Shown here piece after piece: positions 26,053 through 35,200 of a DNA stretch of 64,000 bases. Every line of letters begins with the position of its first letter. Within the stretch, counting starts at the first letter, position 1. The position numbers and the translations under genes were made by a program. The DNA is from Micromonospora mirobrigensis (GTDB taxonomy: Bacteria; Actinomycetota; Actinomycetes; Mycobacteriales; Micromonosporaceae), in NCBI RefSeq assembly GCF_900091555.1, contig NZ_FMCX01000003.1:646030-710029 (forward strand), given 5' to 3'. Below the pieces are notes generated by a model. It saw only the letters and a program-made list of their open reading frames with translations, was not told the DNA's origin and made no database searches.

Positions 26053-26883
26053 TCAGTGGCGCGGGAGGGGGCGGCAGGCGCGGATCGCCGTGAGGGTGGT
26101 GTGCACGTCGAAGCGGTGACCGTCGTCGCTGTCCCAGCCGCCGTCGCTGCGCTGGGTCTCGGCGAGCCGCCGGCGGGCCGCCGCCAGCACCCACTCCTCG
26201 TCGCCGAGGTCGATCCGGCGCAGCGTGGCGGCCAGCCAGGCGACGTTCGACGGGGAGAGCCGCGGGATCCGCTCGGTCAGCACCATCTGGATCCGGGCCG
26301 ACTCGTAGTAGAGCTGCTGGCGGTGCAGCACGGCCGCGCTCAGCCAGCCGGTGGCCAGGAAGGACGGCCAGCTGCCGTCCGGGGCGAGCTGCCCGGCGAG
26401 CAGCCGCGCCGCGCTCCGCAGCACCTCGGAGTACGGGCCGGCGGGCTGGTCGTACCGGCCGGCCGGGGTGCCGACGCTGAGCCAGAAGGCGGCGCCGGCG
26501 GTCAGGTAGAGGCGGGCCTCCGGGTCGCCCGGTCGGGCCCATTCCGGTGCGGCGTCGGCGAGTCGCTGATCCTCGTCCCAGCCACCGTCGGGGAGCTGCC
26601 GCGCGGCCAGCCAGTCCAGCGCCCGCCGGGCGGCCGGGCGGCCGAGAGCACCCAGGTCGTCCAGCTCGGCGAGGCGGAAGCAGGTCGCGTCGATCGAGGC
26701 GATGCCGGCGTCGACCAGGGCCGGCCAGCCGCCCTCCGCGGTCTGCCCCGCCTCGGCGGACTCCAGCAGCTCCTCCGGCACCGGCGCGCCGGTACGCAGG
26801 TGGGAGAGCCGGCCGCGTTCCACCGGGTCTCCGTGCGCCACGACATAGCCGATGGCGGCGTCCAAGTCGACCACGGCGGTCAC
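26053..26883 (-). CDS. Prenyltransferase/squalene-cyclase-like alpha-toroid protein
   Basis: 276 residues from a GTG. It has the repeated toroid pattern of the terpenoid cyclase/prenyltransferase fold with QW-like units: TAEGGWPALVDAG, AARQLPDGGWDEDQ, GQLAPDGSWPSF and AETQRSDGGWDSDDG. At 276 residues it is less than half the size of a squalene-hopene cyclase and no DxDD catalytic motif was found. It may be a single toroid domain that binds rather than cyclises. It is monocistronic and convergent with proA. Confidence 0.7.
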   Translation of the reverse strand: MTAVVDLDAAIGYVVAHGDPVERGRLSHLRTGAPVPEELLESAEAGQTAEGGWPALVDAGIASIDATCFRLAELDDLGALGRPAARRALDWLAARQLPDGGWDEDQRLADAAPEWARPGDPEARLYLTAGAAFWLSVGTPAGRYDQPAGPYSEVLRSAARLLAGQLAPDGSWPSFLATGWLSAAVLHRQQLYYESARIQMVLTERIPRLSPSNVAWLAATLRRIDLGDEEWVLAAARRRLAETQRSDGGWDSDDGHRFDVHTTLTAIRACRPLPRH

Positions 26884-26952
26884 GCTACCGGCGCAAACGT
26901 GATCCCGCCTCGGTAGCTCGGCCGGGGTTGCCCACCTCCGGTCGGCGGTACG

Positions 26953-26988
26953 CGAAGGGGCCCTCCCGATCCCGGGAGGGCCCCTTCG
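26953..26988 (-). terminator. Perfect 16-bp hairpin terminator after moeZ
   Basis: CGAAGGGGCCCTCCCG and its exact complement with an ATCC loop, 8 nt after the moeZ stop codon. There is no U-run. Confidence 0.85.
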
Positions 26989-26996
26989 ACGCGCGG

Positions 26997-28178
26997 TCAG
27001 TACGTCGGCAGCGACGGGTCGATCTGCTTGATCCAGGAGAGCACCCCGCCCTGGACGTGCACGGCGTCGGAGAACCCGGCCGCCTTCAGCGCGGCCAGCG
27101 CCTCGGCGGAGCGTACGCCGGACTTGCAGTGCAGCACGATCTGCTTGTCCTGTGGGAGCTTCGCCAGCGCCTCACCGGAGATGATCTCGCCCTTGGGGAT
27201 CAGGTGCGAGCCCGGGATCCGGACGATCTCGTACTCGGCCGGCTCACGGACGTCGACCAGGAAGATGTCCTTGTCGGCGTCCTGCCACTCCTTGAGCTCG
27301 GAGGCGGTGATGGTCGAGTCGACCGTCGCCTCCTGGGCCTCGACGGAGACCGCGCCACAGAAGTCCTCGTAGTCCTCCAGCAGGTCGGTCACGGTCGGGT
27401 TCTCGCCGCAGAGCACGCAGTTCGGGTCCTTGCGGACCTTGATCTTGCGGTATTCCATCTCCAGGGCGTCGTAGACCATCAGCCGGCCGACCAGCGGCTC
27501 GCCGATCCCGGTGAGCAGCTTGATCGCCTCGTTGACCTGAATCGACCCGATCGACGCACAGAGCACGCCGAGCACGCCGCCCTCGGCGCAGGACGGGACC
27601 ATGCCGGGCGGCGGGGGCTCCGGGTAGAGGCAGCGGTAGCAGGGGCCGTGCTCGGCCCAGAAGACCGACGCCTGGCCGTCGAACCGGTAGATCGAACCCC
27701 AGACGTACGGCTTGCCGAGCAGCACCGCCGCGTCGTTGACCATGTACCGGGTGGCGAAGTTGTCGGTGCCGTCGACGATCAGGTCGTACCCGGAGAAGAT
27801 CTCCCGGACGTTCTCCCGGTCCAGCGCGGTGTTGTGGATCTCGATGTTGACCAGCGGGTTGATCTCGCGGATCGAGGCGGCGGCGGACTCGGCCTTGGAC
27901 CGGCCGATGTCCGAGACGCCGTGGATGATCTGCCGCTGGAGGTTGGACTCGTCGACGGTGTCGAAGTCGATGATGCCCAGGGTGCCCACGCCGGCGGCGG
28001 CGAGGTACATCAGGGCGGGCGAGCCGAGGCCACCGGCGCCGACGCAGAGCACCCGGGCGTTCTTCAACCGCTTCTGCCCCTCGACCCCGACGTCCGGGAT
28101 GATCAGGTGGCGGGAGTAGCGACGGATCTCGTCAACGGTCAGCTCGGCGGCGGGTTCGACGAGCGGGGGCAACGACAC
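26997..28178 (-). CDS. moeZ: Adenylyltransferase/sulfurtransferase MoeZ
   Basis: 393 residues from the GTG beginning VSLPPLVEPAAEL, with GGGGAG 6 nt upstream; the open frame continues upstream without support. The E1-like adenylation domain (about 10-270) shows the ATP loop VGAGGLGSPALMYLAAAGVG, DFDTVDESNLQRQ and two zinc Cys pairs (CYRCLYPEPP and CVLCGE). A C-terminal rhodanese domain (about 295-393) carries the catalytic Cys in LHCKSGVRS. MoeZ activates sulfur-carrier proteins (for example CysO, MoaD and others) for cysteine, molybdopterin and thionucleotide or natural-product sulfur transfer. Length equals that of the mycobacterial enzyme. Confidence 0.95.
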   Translation of the reverse strand: MSLPPLVEPAAELTVDEIRRYSRHLIIPDVGVEGQKRLKNARVLCVGAGGLGSPALMYLAAAGVGTLGIIDFDTVDESNLQRQIIHGVSDIGRSKAESAAASIREINPLVNIEIHNTALDRENVREIFSGYDLIVDGTDNFATRYMVNDAAVLLGKPYVWGSIYRFDGQASVFWAEHGPCYRCLYPEPPPPGMVPSCAEGGVLGVLCASIGSIQVNEAIKLLTGIGEPLVGRLMVYDALEMEYRKIKVRKDPNCVLCGENPTVTDLLEDYEDFCGAVSVEAQEATVDSTITASELKEWQDADKDIFLVDVREPAEYEIVRIPGSHLIPKGEIISGEALAKLPQDKQIVLHCKSGVRSAEALAALKAAGFSDAVHVQGGVLSWIKQIDPSLPTY

Positions 28179-28285
28179 GGTGGACTCCCCGGGATCGGCG
28201 GTGGGACCGCGCCATTGTCGCTCGCCCCGGTGGCCGTTGGCCATGAGGAGGGACACGTCGCCCGACATGCGGGAGCGGGAATAAC

Positions 28286-29119
28286 TCAGACCCCGTCGAG
28301 GGGTTCGCCCGCGTACCGCTTCCCGTCCAGGTAGGGCCAGGCGTTGGCCACGCAGCCGTCGAGGCCGTACGTCTGCTGCTGCATCACCGGCGCGGGCCGG
28401 CCGGGGCCCGGGCAGCCCTCGTGCAGCTCGCCGAACTGGTGCCCCACCTCGTGGTTGATCACGTACGTCCGGTAGACGGCCAGCGGCGCCCCGTAGTCCG
28501 GGACGGCGTCCATCCAGCGGGCCAGATTGAGGATCACCCGTCCGGGCAGCCGGCACGAGGTGTAGCCCTCGGTCCGCAGGCCGCCCTCGGCGCACATCCG
28601 CTCGGAGGTGTCCGGGGTGGCCAGAAAGATGGTGAAGTCCGCCGCCGCCGGGTCGGCCACCCGCTGCACCCGCAGCCCGCCGGAGGCGATCCAGCTGCGC
28701 GGGTCGCCCAGCACCTCGTCCACCTCGGCGGCGAAGGCGTCGGGGTCCTGGCCCGCACCGCGCTCGACGGCGACCCGGTAGCGACGCAGCGGGCCGTCGG
28801 CGCCCTGCACGGGTGAGTCGCCGCCGGCGGCCACGAACTCGCCGGAACCGGCGCGCGGGTAGCCGGTCGGCTGCTGCCGGTCGCCCGCGCCCTCGCCGGC
28901 CACCACCGGGGCGGGACCGGCGACCGCGGACGGGTCGCCGTGGTCGCCACCGAGGCCGTCCCCGGTCACCCCGGCCACAGCCACGGCGGCGCCGAGCAGG
29001 GTCAACCCGATCAGCGCGGTACGACGCCGACGCCGGCGCATCCGGACCCGGCGGCGCAGGGCGTACGGATTCGGCGGGTCGGGCCGGACGGCCGGGCCCT
29101 GAGGGGACACGGGTGGCAT
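28286..29119 (-). CDS. DUF3152 protein, putative secreted metzincin-like protease (copy 1)
   Basis: 277 residues. An Arg-rich cytoplasmic N-terminus, one membrane helix (about 36-53) and an extracellular DUF3152 domain follow. The domain contains YVINHEVGHQFGELHEGC, which fits the HExxHxxGxxH zinc motif of metzincins, then PAPVMQQQTYGLDGC. Conserved Cys residues (CAEGG, SCRLPGRV) suggest disulfides. No protease activity has been shown to my knowledge. It shares strand and organisation with the next gene, its tandem paralogue. Confidence 0.8.
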   Translation of the reverse strand: MPPVSPQGPAVRPDPPNPYALRRRVRMRRRRRRTALIGLTLLGAAVAVAGVTGDGLGGDHGDPSAVAGPAPVVAGEGAGDRQQPTGYPRAGSGEFVAAGGDSPVQGADGPLRRYRVAVERGAGQDPDAFAAEVDEVLGDPRSWIASGGLRVQRVADPAAADFTIFLATPDTSERMCAEGGLRTEGYTSCRLPGRVILNLARWMDAVPDYGAPLAVYRTYVINHEVGHQFGELHEGCPGPGRPAPVMQQQTYGLDGCVANAWPYLDGKRYAGEPLDGV

Positions 29120-29172
29120 GGGATCAGGATGCCAGGCAATTCGGGCAAATATCCCCGATTACCTCAAAATCC

Positions 29173-30102
29173 TCAGACCGGTGGTCCGGCGTACCGCCGG
29201 CCGGCCCGGTACGGCCACGGATTCGACCGGCAGCCGTCCAGGAAGAGCGTCTGCTGCTGCATCACCGGCGCCGGCCGACCCGGGCCGGGGCAGCGCTCGT
29301 GCCCGTGCCCCAACTGGTGGCCGACCTCATGGTTCACCACGTACAGCCGGTACTCCACCAGCGGCACCCCGGCCGCCACGAAGTGCGGCACCGACGTCCG
29401 CCACCGGTCCAGGTTGAGGATCACCCTCCCCCGGACGCGGCAGGACGTGTACGGCCGGCCGCCCACCCGGATGTCCACCCCGCCGGCCGAGCAGAGCCGC
29501 GCAGCCGTACCCGCGGTGGCCAGGAAGATGGTGAAGTCCGCCGGGGCGGACCGACCCACCCGCTGCAACCGCAACCCGCCGTCCACCCAGCTCCCCGGCC
29601 CGGCCAGCGCGGCCTGCACCGCCCCCGCGAACGCGTGCACGTCCTCCCCCGAGCCGGCCTCCACCGCGACCCGGAACCGGCGCAGCACCCCGGTACGCCC
29701 GAGCACCGGGCCCGGCCGCTCCTCGTAGCCGAAGACGCCGCTCCCCGACGCCGGCACCGGGCCGGGCAACCGCAGCACCGGGCCGGGAGCCGCCGGAGCC
29801 ACCGACGGAGTGCCCGAGGCGGAGGGGATCGGACCGGTCTCGAACGGCCCGGCGGCCGGGCCGACCGAAGGGGTCGGCGAACCGGTCGGCGGCAGCGCGG
29901 TCGTCGTACCCGTGACCGGCCGGTCCATCGCCACCGCGACGCCGGCGCCGACCAGCACGGTCAGCGCGACGGCGGCCACGAACAGGGCGCGGCGCCAGCG
30001 GCCGGTCGGGCCGGATCGGGAGAAGCGGCCGACCGGATCACGGTCAGGGGCCGACGGCCGCGGGGCGGTCTCGGCGCCGCGGCGGAGGAGGTTCGGGGAC
30101 AT
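29173..30102 (-). CDS. DUF3152 protein, putative secreted metzincin-like protease (copy 2)
   Basis: 309 residues from the ATG beginning MSPNLLRRG. One membrane helix (about 39-59), a Pro/Ser/Thr-rich spacer (65-115), then the DUF3152 domain with YVVNHEVGHQLGHGHERC (HExxHxxGxxH) and PAPVMQQQTLFLDGC. It is about half identical to the preceding copy across the domain but the spacer differs, pointing to an old tandem duplication. It lies 5 nt from the hydrolase gene upstream, so the two are probably co-transcribed. Confidence 0.8.
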   Translation of the reverse strand: MSPNLLRRGAETAPRPSAPDRDPVGRFSRSGPTGRWRRALFVAAVALTVLVGAGVAVAMDRPVTGTTTALPPTGSPTPSVGPAAGPFETGPIPSASGTPSVAPAAPGPVLRLPGPVPASGSGVFGYEERPGPVLGRTGVLRRFRVAVEAGSGEDVHAFAGAVQAALAGPGSWVDGGLRLQRVGRSAPADFTIFLATAGTAARLCSAGGVDIRVGGRPYTSCRVRGRVILNLDRWRTSVPHFVAAGVPLVEYRLYVVNHEVGHQLGHGHERCPGPGRPAPVMQQQTLFLDGCRSNPWPYRAGRRYAGPPV

Positions 30103-30107
30103 CCCGG

Positions 30108-31082
30108 TCAGCCTGCCATGTCCGGCCGGGTTCCGGCGACCTCCGTTTCGGTGAGCAGCCCCAGTACGGCGCGGGCCACCAACCGGGGCACCTCCAGCTG
30201 CGCGACGTGCCCCACCCCGTCCAGCATCAACAGCCGACTGTCCGGGATCACCCGGGCCGTCTGCGGTGCCACCCGCACGTCGACCAGCCGGTCGCGCAGG
30301 CCCCCCACCACCAGCGTCGGCGCCCGCACCGCCGCCGCGATCCGCCACAGCGACCCCGGCCCCGGCAGGTACGCGCGCAGGAAACTGGAGACGATGCCGC
30401 GGAACGTGCGCACGTACGCGGCCGCGTAGTGGGCCGCCTCGTAGCGGATCAGGATCTCCTCCAGCACCTCCTGCCGCCGCTGCTCGCTGACCCGGGTGGC
30501 GTCCGCCACGCACGACTCGATCACCTGCTGGGCCATCACCTCCGGCGCGATCTGCGCCAGCCGCCAGGCGGCCAGCCGCTCGCCCCGGGGCACCGCCAGC
30601 AGCGGCAGCATCCGGCCCTGCAACGACCGGCGCGGGTCGAGGAACGGCAGCGCCGGCGAGATCAGGGTGAGCGTCCGCACCAGGTCGGGCCGCAGCCCCG
30701 CCACGTGCACGGTCACCGCCCCGCCGAGCGAGTTGCCGAACAGGTGCACCGGGCCCCGCCCGGAGTGCTCGATCCAACGGACCACCCGGTCGGCGAAGGC
30801 CGGGATGGTGTAGCGCCGGCCGGGTTCGCTGCGGCCGAACCCGGGCAGGTCGATGGCCTGCCCGTCGAGCCGGTCGGCCAGCAGCCCGGCCAGGTCCGTC
30901 CAGTTCTGCGACGAGCCGCCCAGGCCGTGCACATAGAGCGCCGGCTCCGCGCCGGGCCGGGTGGCGGGGGTGTCCCGGACGTACGTCATCGTCCCGTCGA
31001 GCAGGACCTCCCGGCCCGGCCACGGCGGCGGGAGGTGATGCGCGGGCAGGAGGTCGTCCGGCTCCAGGGTGGCGCGCTTCAT
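30108..31082 (-). CDS. Alpha/beta-fold hydrolase
   Basis: 324 residues. The oxyanion region LYVHGLGGSSQNWTDLA, nucleophile elbow LFGNSLGGA (Ser118), acid GGLRDRLVD and catalytic His in DGVGHVAQLE form the full triad. A helical cap lies between strands 6 and 7. This class includes esterases, epoxide hydrolases and C-C hydrolases, and the substrate cannot be assigned. It has a spacing of 5 nt to the DUF3152 copy 2 gene. Confidence 0.88.
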   Translation of the reverse strand: MKRATLEPDDLLPAHHLPPPWPGREVLLDGTMTYVRDTPATRPGAEPALYVHGLGGSSQNWTDLAGLLADRLDGQAIDLPGFGRSEPGRRYTIPAFADRVVRWIEHSGRGPVHLFGNSLGGAVTVHVAGLRPDLVRTLTLISPALPFLDPRRSLQGRMLPLLAVPRGERLAAWRLAQIAPEVMAQQVIESCVADATRVSEQRRQEVLEEILIRYEAAHYAAAYVRTFRGIVSSFLRAYLPGPGSLWRIAAAVRAPTLVVGGLRDRLVDVRVAPQTARVIPDSRLLMLDGVGHVAQLEVPRLVARAVLGLLTETEVAGTRPDMAG

Positions 31083-31106
31083 GCCCTCAAGTCTGCCCTG
31101 GAACGC

Positions 31107-34100
31107 TCAGGACAGCAGCGCCTCGAGTCGCCGGTTGACCGCAGCCAGGGTGGCGCGTACCACCGCCTGCCGCTGGTCGCCGGCGACCAGCGCCGAACCG
31201 GCCAGCTGCTCCACCCAGCCGTCGCAGACCAGCAGCACCACCACGGTGGCCACCTCGCAGTTGCCGAACGGCACCACCGCCGCGTGCTCCACGAAGCACC
31301 GACCGCGGCCGGACGGGTGCTCCGCGCCGCGCAGCAGCTCGTCCACCGCCGCCGCGGCGGCCACCGCGCAGAGCCGCAGCACGTACCCGTCCACGGCCGG
31401 ACCGGTGGAGTGCCCCTCGGCGGTCTCGTCGCCGGCGATCAGGCGTACCTCCACCGTGGCGTCCAGCCCGAACGTGCTGACCTGGACGTGGTCGATCACC
31501 ACCCGGGGACCGGGCACGCCGCCGGTGTCCAGCGGCCGGGAGGGCGCCGTCTCCGTCGTGGTCATCTGACCGCCGGAGTAGGAGGAGCCCATCGTGACCG
31601 GGCTGCCGGTGCTGCCCGCGGAGACCGCGGCGACCGCGTCCTCCACCGTGGCCCGGCCCCGGTGCGGGTTGTTCGGCCGGCGGCGACGCGGCGGCGCGGA
31701 GACCGGTCGGGCCGCGGCGGGGGTGTCGTCCCCGGGGGACCGCACCCCGGTCGGGTCACCGGACCGCCCGGCCTGCTCGGCCGGCTCCTCGGCCACCCGC
31801 CGGGCGACCGACTCGGCCCGTTCCTCGGCCGAGCGCCGGAGCATCGGGGCGCCCTGCTCGTCACCGGGACGACCGGCCGGCTCCTCCGCCGGGCGGCGGG
31901 CCGTCGCGTCGACCTCCTCCGCCGAACGGCGGGCGGCGGGCCGGGCGGCCGGGTCACCCGGATCCTCGGCGGCCCGGCGGGCTGCGTACCGCTCGACGCT
32001 CTGCGCGCGGGCGCCCGCCCACCGGTCGGCGTTCGACTCGGCGGGCCGGGCCCGGCCCGGCTCGGTGCGGGGTTCGGTGGACCGGCGGCGCACCGGTGGT
32101 GGCGCGCCCTGCTCGTCGGGCAGGTTCTGCGGGGCGGCGGCCAGCCCCATCCGCTCCTGGAGCAGCCGGGCCACGTGCCGGCTCACCTCGGCCGGGTCCG
32201 CGCCGTCGGCCAGGTCCAGCCGCAGGCTGTGCGCACCGGCCGGGGTACGCCGCAGCGCCGCGTCCCGGACCCCGGCCACCTCGCGCACGGCGTCCAGGAT
32301 GGCGTTGACGTCGAACCCCTCGGGACGGTCCCGCAGCGGCGCGGGCTCGTCGTCGCGACGGAGATGGGTGGCGATACGGGCGAGTTCCGGGGTTTCGGCG
32401 GATGGCTCCACGGCTGGCGGCTCCGGCACGACGGGCACGTCGGGTTCCGCGGGTACGCGCTGCGGCAGCACCGCCGAGGTCGGCTCCGGGCTCGGCTCGT
32501 CCGCCACCGCCTGCGCTGCGGGGACCGGCTCGGGGGCGGACCGGCGGGCGGCGTACGGCGGCGCGCTCGTCGGGGTGGACGCGGTGGGAGGGTGTTCCGG
32601 GCCGGGCGGTGCGCTCGTGGCGGCCGCGGCGGCGGTGGGCGCGGGGACCGTCGGCACCGGGCCGGCGGGGTCGGGTCCGGCGGGTGGCGCGGTGACCGCT
32701 TCGTCGGCGACCGGCCGCAGGCGGAACGGGCGTACCGTCCGCTCCTCGGCACCGGCCTCCGGGGTGACCGGCGGGGCGCTGGCCGGGATCGGCACGGAGC
32801 GGGCCCAGGCGGGGCGATCCACGGCGGCGGCGGGCCGGCCGGCGGGCGCCTCGGTCGGGGGCCGTCCGGGCTCCTCGCCCCGGCGTGCCTCGTACGGTCG
32901 GTCGGGCTCCGCGCGCACCGGCTCGTAGGGCGCCGACGGCTCGGCCCGCACCGGCTCGTACGGCAGCGCCGGCTCGGCCCGGACGGCCTCGTACGGGCGG
33001 CCCGGCCCGGTGCGCAGCGCCTCGGGGTCGGTGGCATCCGGTCCGGTGGGCTCCGGACGACCCCGGCGCGCCGCGTCCTCCCGCGACCACGGCTCCTCGC
33101 GGGACCAGGGCGGCGGCGCCCAGCCCCCGCCCCAGCTGGGGCGGTTCCAGCTGGGGGCCGCCCACTCCGGCTCCTCGACCGGGCGGGCCGGCGGGGAGTC
33201 GGGGCGGTTCGACCCGGCGTCGCGGCGGCCCGCCTCGGGCGGGAACCGGTCGGCCCAGGTGGACGGCTCGGCGCCCGCCTCGGCGGGCCGGCCGGCGGCC
33301 GCCCACGTCGAGGGTCCGGTGCCCGCGTCCGGCGAGGATCCGGCCGCCGGGGTCGACGGTTCGGCGCCCGCGTCGGCGGAGGATCCGGCCGCCCGGGTGG
33401 ACGGTTCGGCGCCCGCATCCGGGGAGGGTCCGGTCGCCCACGCGGGCGGCTCGGTGGACGCCTGGGCGGGCGGCTCGACGGTCGGCGCGTGGAAGCCGGC
33501 CGGGACCTCGAAGCCGGAGGCGGTGGTGCCCACCGGCGGCACCTGCACGGCCGGCGGCGCCGAGGACGGCACGATGCCCTCCCCTCGACGGGCGGCCGGG
33601 CTCACCGGGGGTTCCCCGGAGGAGTGGCGTGCCGCGCCGCCGGACGGGTCGGCCGGCTGTTCCAGGGTCGGCGCGGGGCGCTGCGCCGGCACGACCAGCC
33701 GGTCGCCGGCACCGGACCGGTACCCCCCGGAATCCCGGCCGAGGTCACCCTCCGGGAACCCGCCGGGCTCCCGGTACGGGTCGGACTCCCGCAGTAAGCC
33801 GGCGTCGCGGGGGAAGCCGGGCCCGCGGGGGAAGCCGGGGTCCCCGACGAAGCCCGGGTCGCGGGCGAAGCCGGGGTCCCCGGTCAGGCCGGGCTCGCGG
33901 GGGAAGTCGATGTCGCGGGGAAAACCGGGCTCGCGGGGGAGGTCGGGGTCCCGGCGAGGGTCCGCCTCCCGGTACGGCTCGGTGGGGTCCCCCGGGACGG
34001 GCGGGGCGCTGACCGGTGCGGGCCGGCTGCCGGGAAGCTCCTCGGCGGCACCGAAGCCGTTGAGGTGCGACCGGCCGTTCACCCGGGCGGACCTGTTCTC

Positions 34101-34349
34101 CTCGGGCTGTCCGGGCAGCGGCGCCGGCAGGTCACCGTGGCGCGGCGACGAGGCGGACCAGCCACCGGCCGGATCGGCCTGCCGCCAGGGCGGCGCCGGC
34201 TCCACGGGACGGGAGAGGCCACCGCTGCGGGACCAGCCGGCGGTCGGAGGCTCCCACCCGCTGACCGGACGGGCCAGGTCGTCCTGCCGGCCCGTGCCGT
34301 CGCCCTGCTCTCCCGGGGTGGGGGCTCCGGGTTGCCCTGATTCACTCAC
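31107..34349 (-). CDS. Large mostly disordered protein with conserved C-terminal domain
   Basis: 1080 residues from a GTG with AAGGAG 6 nt upstream; the frame stays open across the divergent TetR gene but that part is spurious. Residues 1 to about 690 are Pro/Ala/Gly/Glu-rich with several tandem repeats. A small folded-looking segment (near 32140-32325; FDVNAILDAVREVAGVRDAAL) follows. The last 130 residues form a compact alpha/beta region (STFGLDATVEVRLIAGDE, GYVLRLCAVAAAAAVDELL, then VVVLLVCDGWVEQLAGSAL). The last region resembles, weakly, the two-fold pattern of the LeuA regulatory domain. The function is unknown. It is divergent from the TetR regulator, which may control it. Confidence 0.6.
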   Translation of the reverse strand: MSESGQPGAPTPGEQGDGTGRQDDLARPVSGWEPPTAGWSRSGGLSRPVEPAPPWRQADPAGGWSASSPRHGDLPAPLPGQPEENRSARVNGRSHLNGFGAAEELPGSRPAPVSAPPVPGDPTEPYREADPRRDPDLPREPGFPRDIDFPREPGLTGDPGFARDPGFVGDPGFPRGPGFPRDAGLLRESDPYREPGGFPEGDLGRDSGGYRSGAGDRLVVPAQRPAPTLEQPADPSGGAARHSSGEPPVSPAARRGEGIVPSSAPPAVQVPPVGTTASGFEVPAGFHAPTVEPPAQASTEPPAWATGPSPDAGAEPSTRAAGSSADAGAEPSTPAAGSSPDAGTGPSTWAAAGRPAEAGAEPSTWADRFPPEAGRRDAGSNRPDSPPARPVEEPEWAAPSWNRPSWGGGWAPPPWSREEPWSREDAARRGRPEPTGPDATDPEALRTGPGRPYEAVRAEPALPYEPVRAEPSAPYEPVRAEPDRPYEARRGEEPGRPPTEAPAGRPAAAVDRPAWARSVPIPASAPPVTPEAGAEERTVRPFRLRPVADEAVTAPPAGPDPAGPVPTVPAPTAAAAATSAPPGPEHPPTASTPTSAPPYAARRSAPEPVPAAQAVADEPSPEPTSAVLPQRVPAEPDVPVVPEPPAVEPSAETPELARIATHLRRDDEPAPLRDRPEGFDVNAILDAVREVAGVRDAALRRTPAGAHSLRLDLADGADPAEVSRHVARLLQERMGLAAAPQNLPDEQGAPPPVRRRSTEPRTEPGRARPAESNADRWAGARAQSVERYAARRAAEDPGDPAARPAARRSAEEVDATARRPAEEPAGRPGDEQGAPMLRRSAEERAESVARRVAEEPAEQAGRSGDPTGVRSPGDDTPAAARPVSAPPRRRRPNNPHRGRATVEDAVAAVSAGSTGSPVTMGSSYSGGQMTTTETAPSRPLDTGGVPGPRVVIDHVQVSTFGLDATVEVRLIAGDETAEGHSTGPAVDGYVLRLCAVAAAAAVDELLRGAEHPSGRGRCFVEHAAVVPFGNCEVATVVVLLVCDGWVEQLAGSALVAGDQRQAVVRATLAAVNRRLEALLS
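33256..33445 (-). repeat. Tandem coding repeats with DAGAEPST units
   Basis: Four to five imperfect repeats of 14-15 codons (EAGAEPSTWA, DAGTGPSTWA, DAGAEPSTPA, DAGAEPSTRA) inside the disordered protein gene. Strong nucleotide similarity makes the tract prone to unequal recombination. Confidence 0.75.
33795..33965 (-). repeat. Tandem coding repeats with DPGFxxD units
   Basis: About eight six-codon units (DPGFAR, DPGFVG, DPGFPR, GPGFPR, EPGFPR and similar) near the N-terminus of the disordered protein. Confidence 0.75.
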
Positions 34350-34496
34350 CGCGCGCTCCTTGGTAGCCCCCGCTGAGGCTACCGTGTGGTGACAGTGGCG
34401 ATAAGTTACAGCGGCGGGCCAATTCCGCGACGGGTCAACCGACCCGGACCGGTTCGGGTGAAATGCCGGCTCGTACGAAGAAACTCGGAGGTTCCC

Positions 34497-35135
34497 ATGA
34501 CCGCTGTGGGGAACGGTGCACAGACCGCCGGCCGGCCCACCCGACTGCCCCGCTCGGCACGTCGCAAGCAGCTGCTCGCGGCGGCCCAGGAGGTGTTCGT
34601 CGCCCAGGGCTACCACGCCGCCGCGATGGACGATATCGCGGAACGGGCCGGCGTCTCCAAGCCGGTGCTCTACCAGCACTTCCCGGGAAAGATGGACCTC
34701 TACCTGGCGTTGCTGGACACGCACTGCGACGCGATCGTGGCCAAGGTGCACGACGCGATGAAGGGCACCAAGGACAACAAGGAGCGGGTCGGCGCCTCCG
34801 TGCAGGCGTACTTCGACTTCGTCGACCACGAGAGCGAGGCGTTCCGGCTGGTCTTCGAGTCGGACCTGCGCAACGACCCGGCGGTGCGCCAGCGCGTGGA
34901 GCGGGTCGAGCAGGGCTGCATCGCGGCGATCACCGACACCATCATCTCGGACACCGGGGTGAGCCGGTCGCACGCCGAGCTGCTCGCCTCCGGCCTGGTG
35001 GGTGCGGCGGAGACGGCCGCCCAGTTCTGGCTGGCCGGCGGCCGGCAGGTGCCGAAGGCCGAGGCGGAGGCGCTGGTCGCGGCCCTGTCCTGGCGCGGCA
35101 TCGCCAGCTTCCCGCTGCAAGGTGAGTCAGCCTGA
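34497..35135 (+). CDS. TetR-family transcriptional regulator
   Basis: 212 residues from an ATG with CGGAGG 4 nt upstream. The N-terminal HTH (about 20-68) reads LLAAAQEVFVAQGYHAAAMDDIAERAGVSKPVLYQHFPGKMDLYLALLD. The C-terminal ligand domain shows SEAFRLVFESDLRNDP and a long final helix pair. In many actinobacteria a TetR gene of this type lies beside a DUF3107 gene and a DEAD-box helicase gene, as here. The divergent neighbour is the 1080-residue protein gene (147 nt between starts). Effector unknown. Confidence 0.92.
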   Translation: MTAVGNGAQTAGRPTRLPRSARRKQLLAAAQEVFVAQGYHAAAMDDIAERAGVSKPVLYQHFPGKMDLYLALLDTHCDAIVAKVHDAMKGTKDNKERVGASVQAYFDFVDHESEAFRLVFESDLRNDPAVRQRVERVEQGCIAAITDTIISDTGVSRSHAELLASGLVGAAETAAQFWLAGGRQVPKAEAEALVAALSWRGIASFPLQGESA

Positions 35136-35200
35136 ACATCCCGCCCCGAGATCGGATAGCCTTTCCGACGGCGGCATTTTCGCCCTGATGAGGAGGCACA

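Noticed and set aside
26053..26883. Squalene-hopene or terpene cyclase
   Set aside because: The protein is 276 residues and no DxDD motif is visible; only the toroid repeat pattern is supported.
30207..33797. 1196-codon open frame on the plus strand opposite the hydrolase and disordered protein genes
   Set aside because: Composition is GC-bias filler (His/Arg/Gly/Gln-rich), it spans two real genes on the other strand, and it shows no domain.
33795..33965. Short tandem repeats resembling a CRISPR or satellite array
   Set aside because: They are imperfect six-codon coding repeats inside one open reading frame with no spacers of constant length.
34350..35120. Extension of the disordered protein frame across the TetR gene
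   Set aside because: The GTG at 34349 has a perfect AAGGAG site and the TetR gene is well supported on the other strand.
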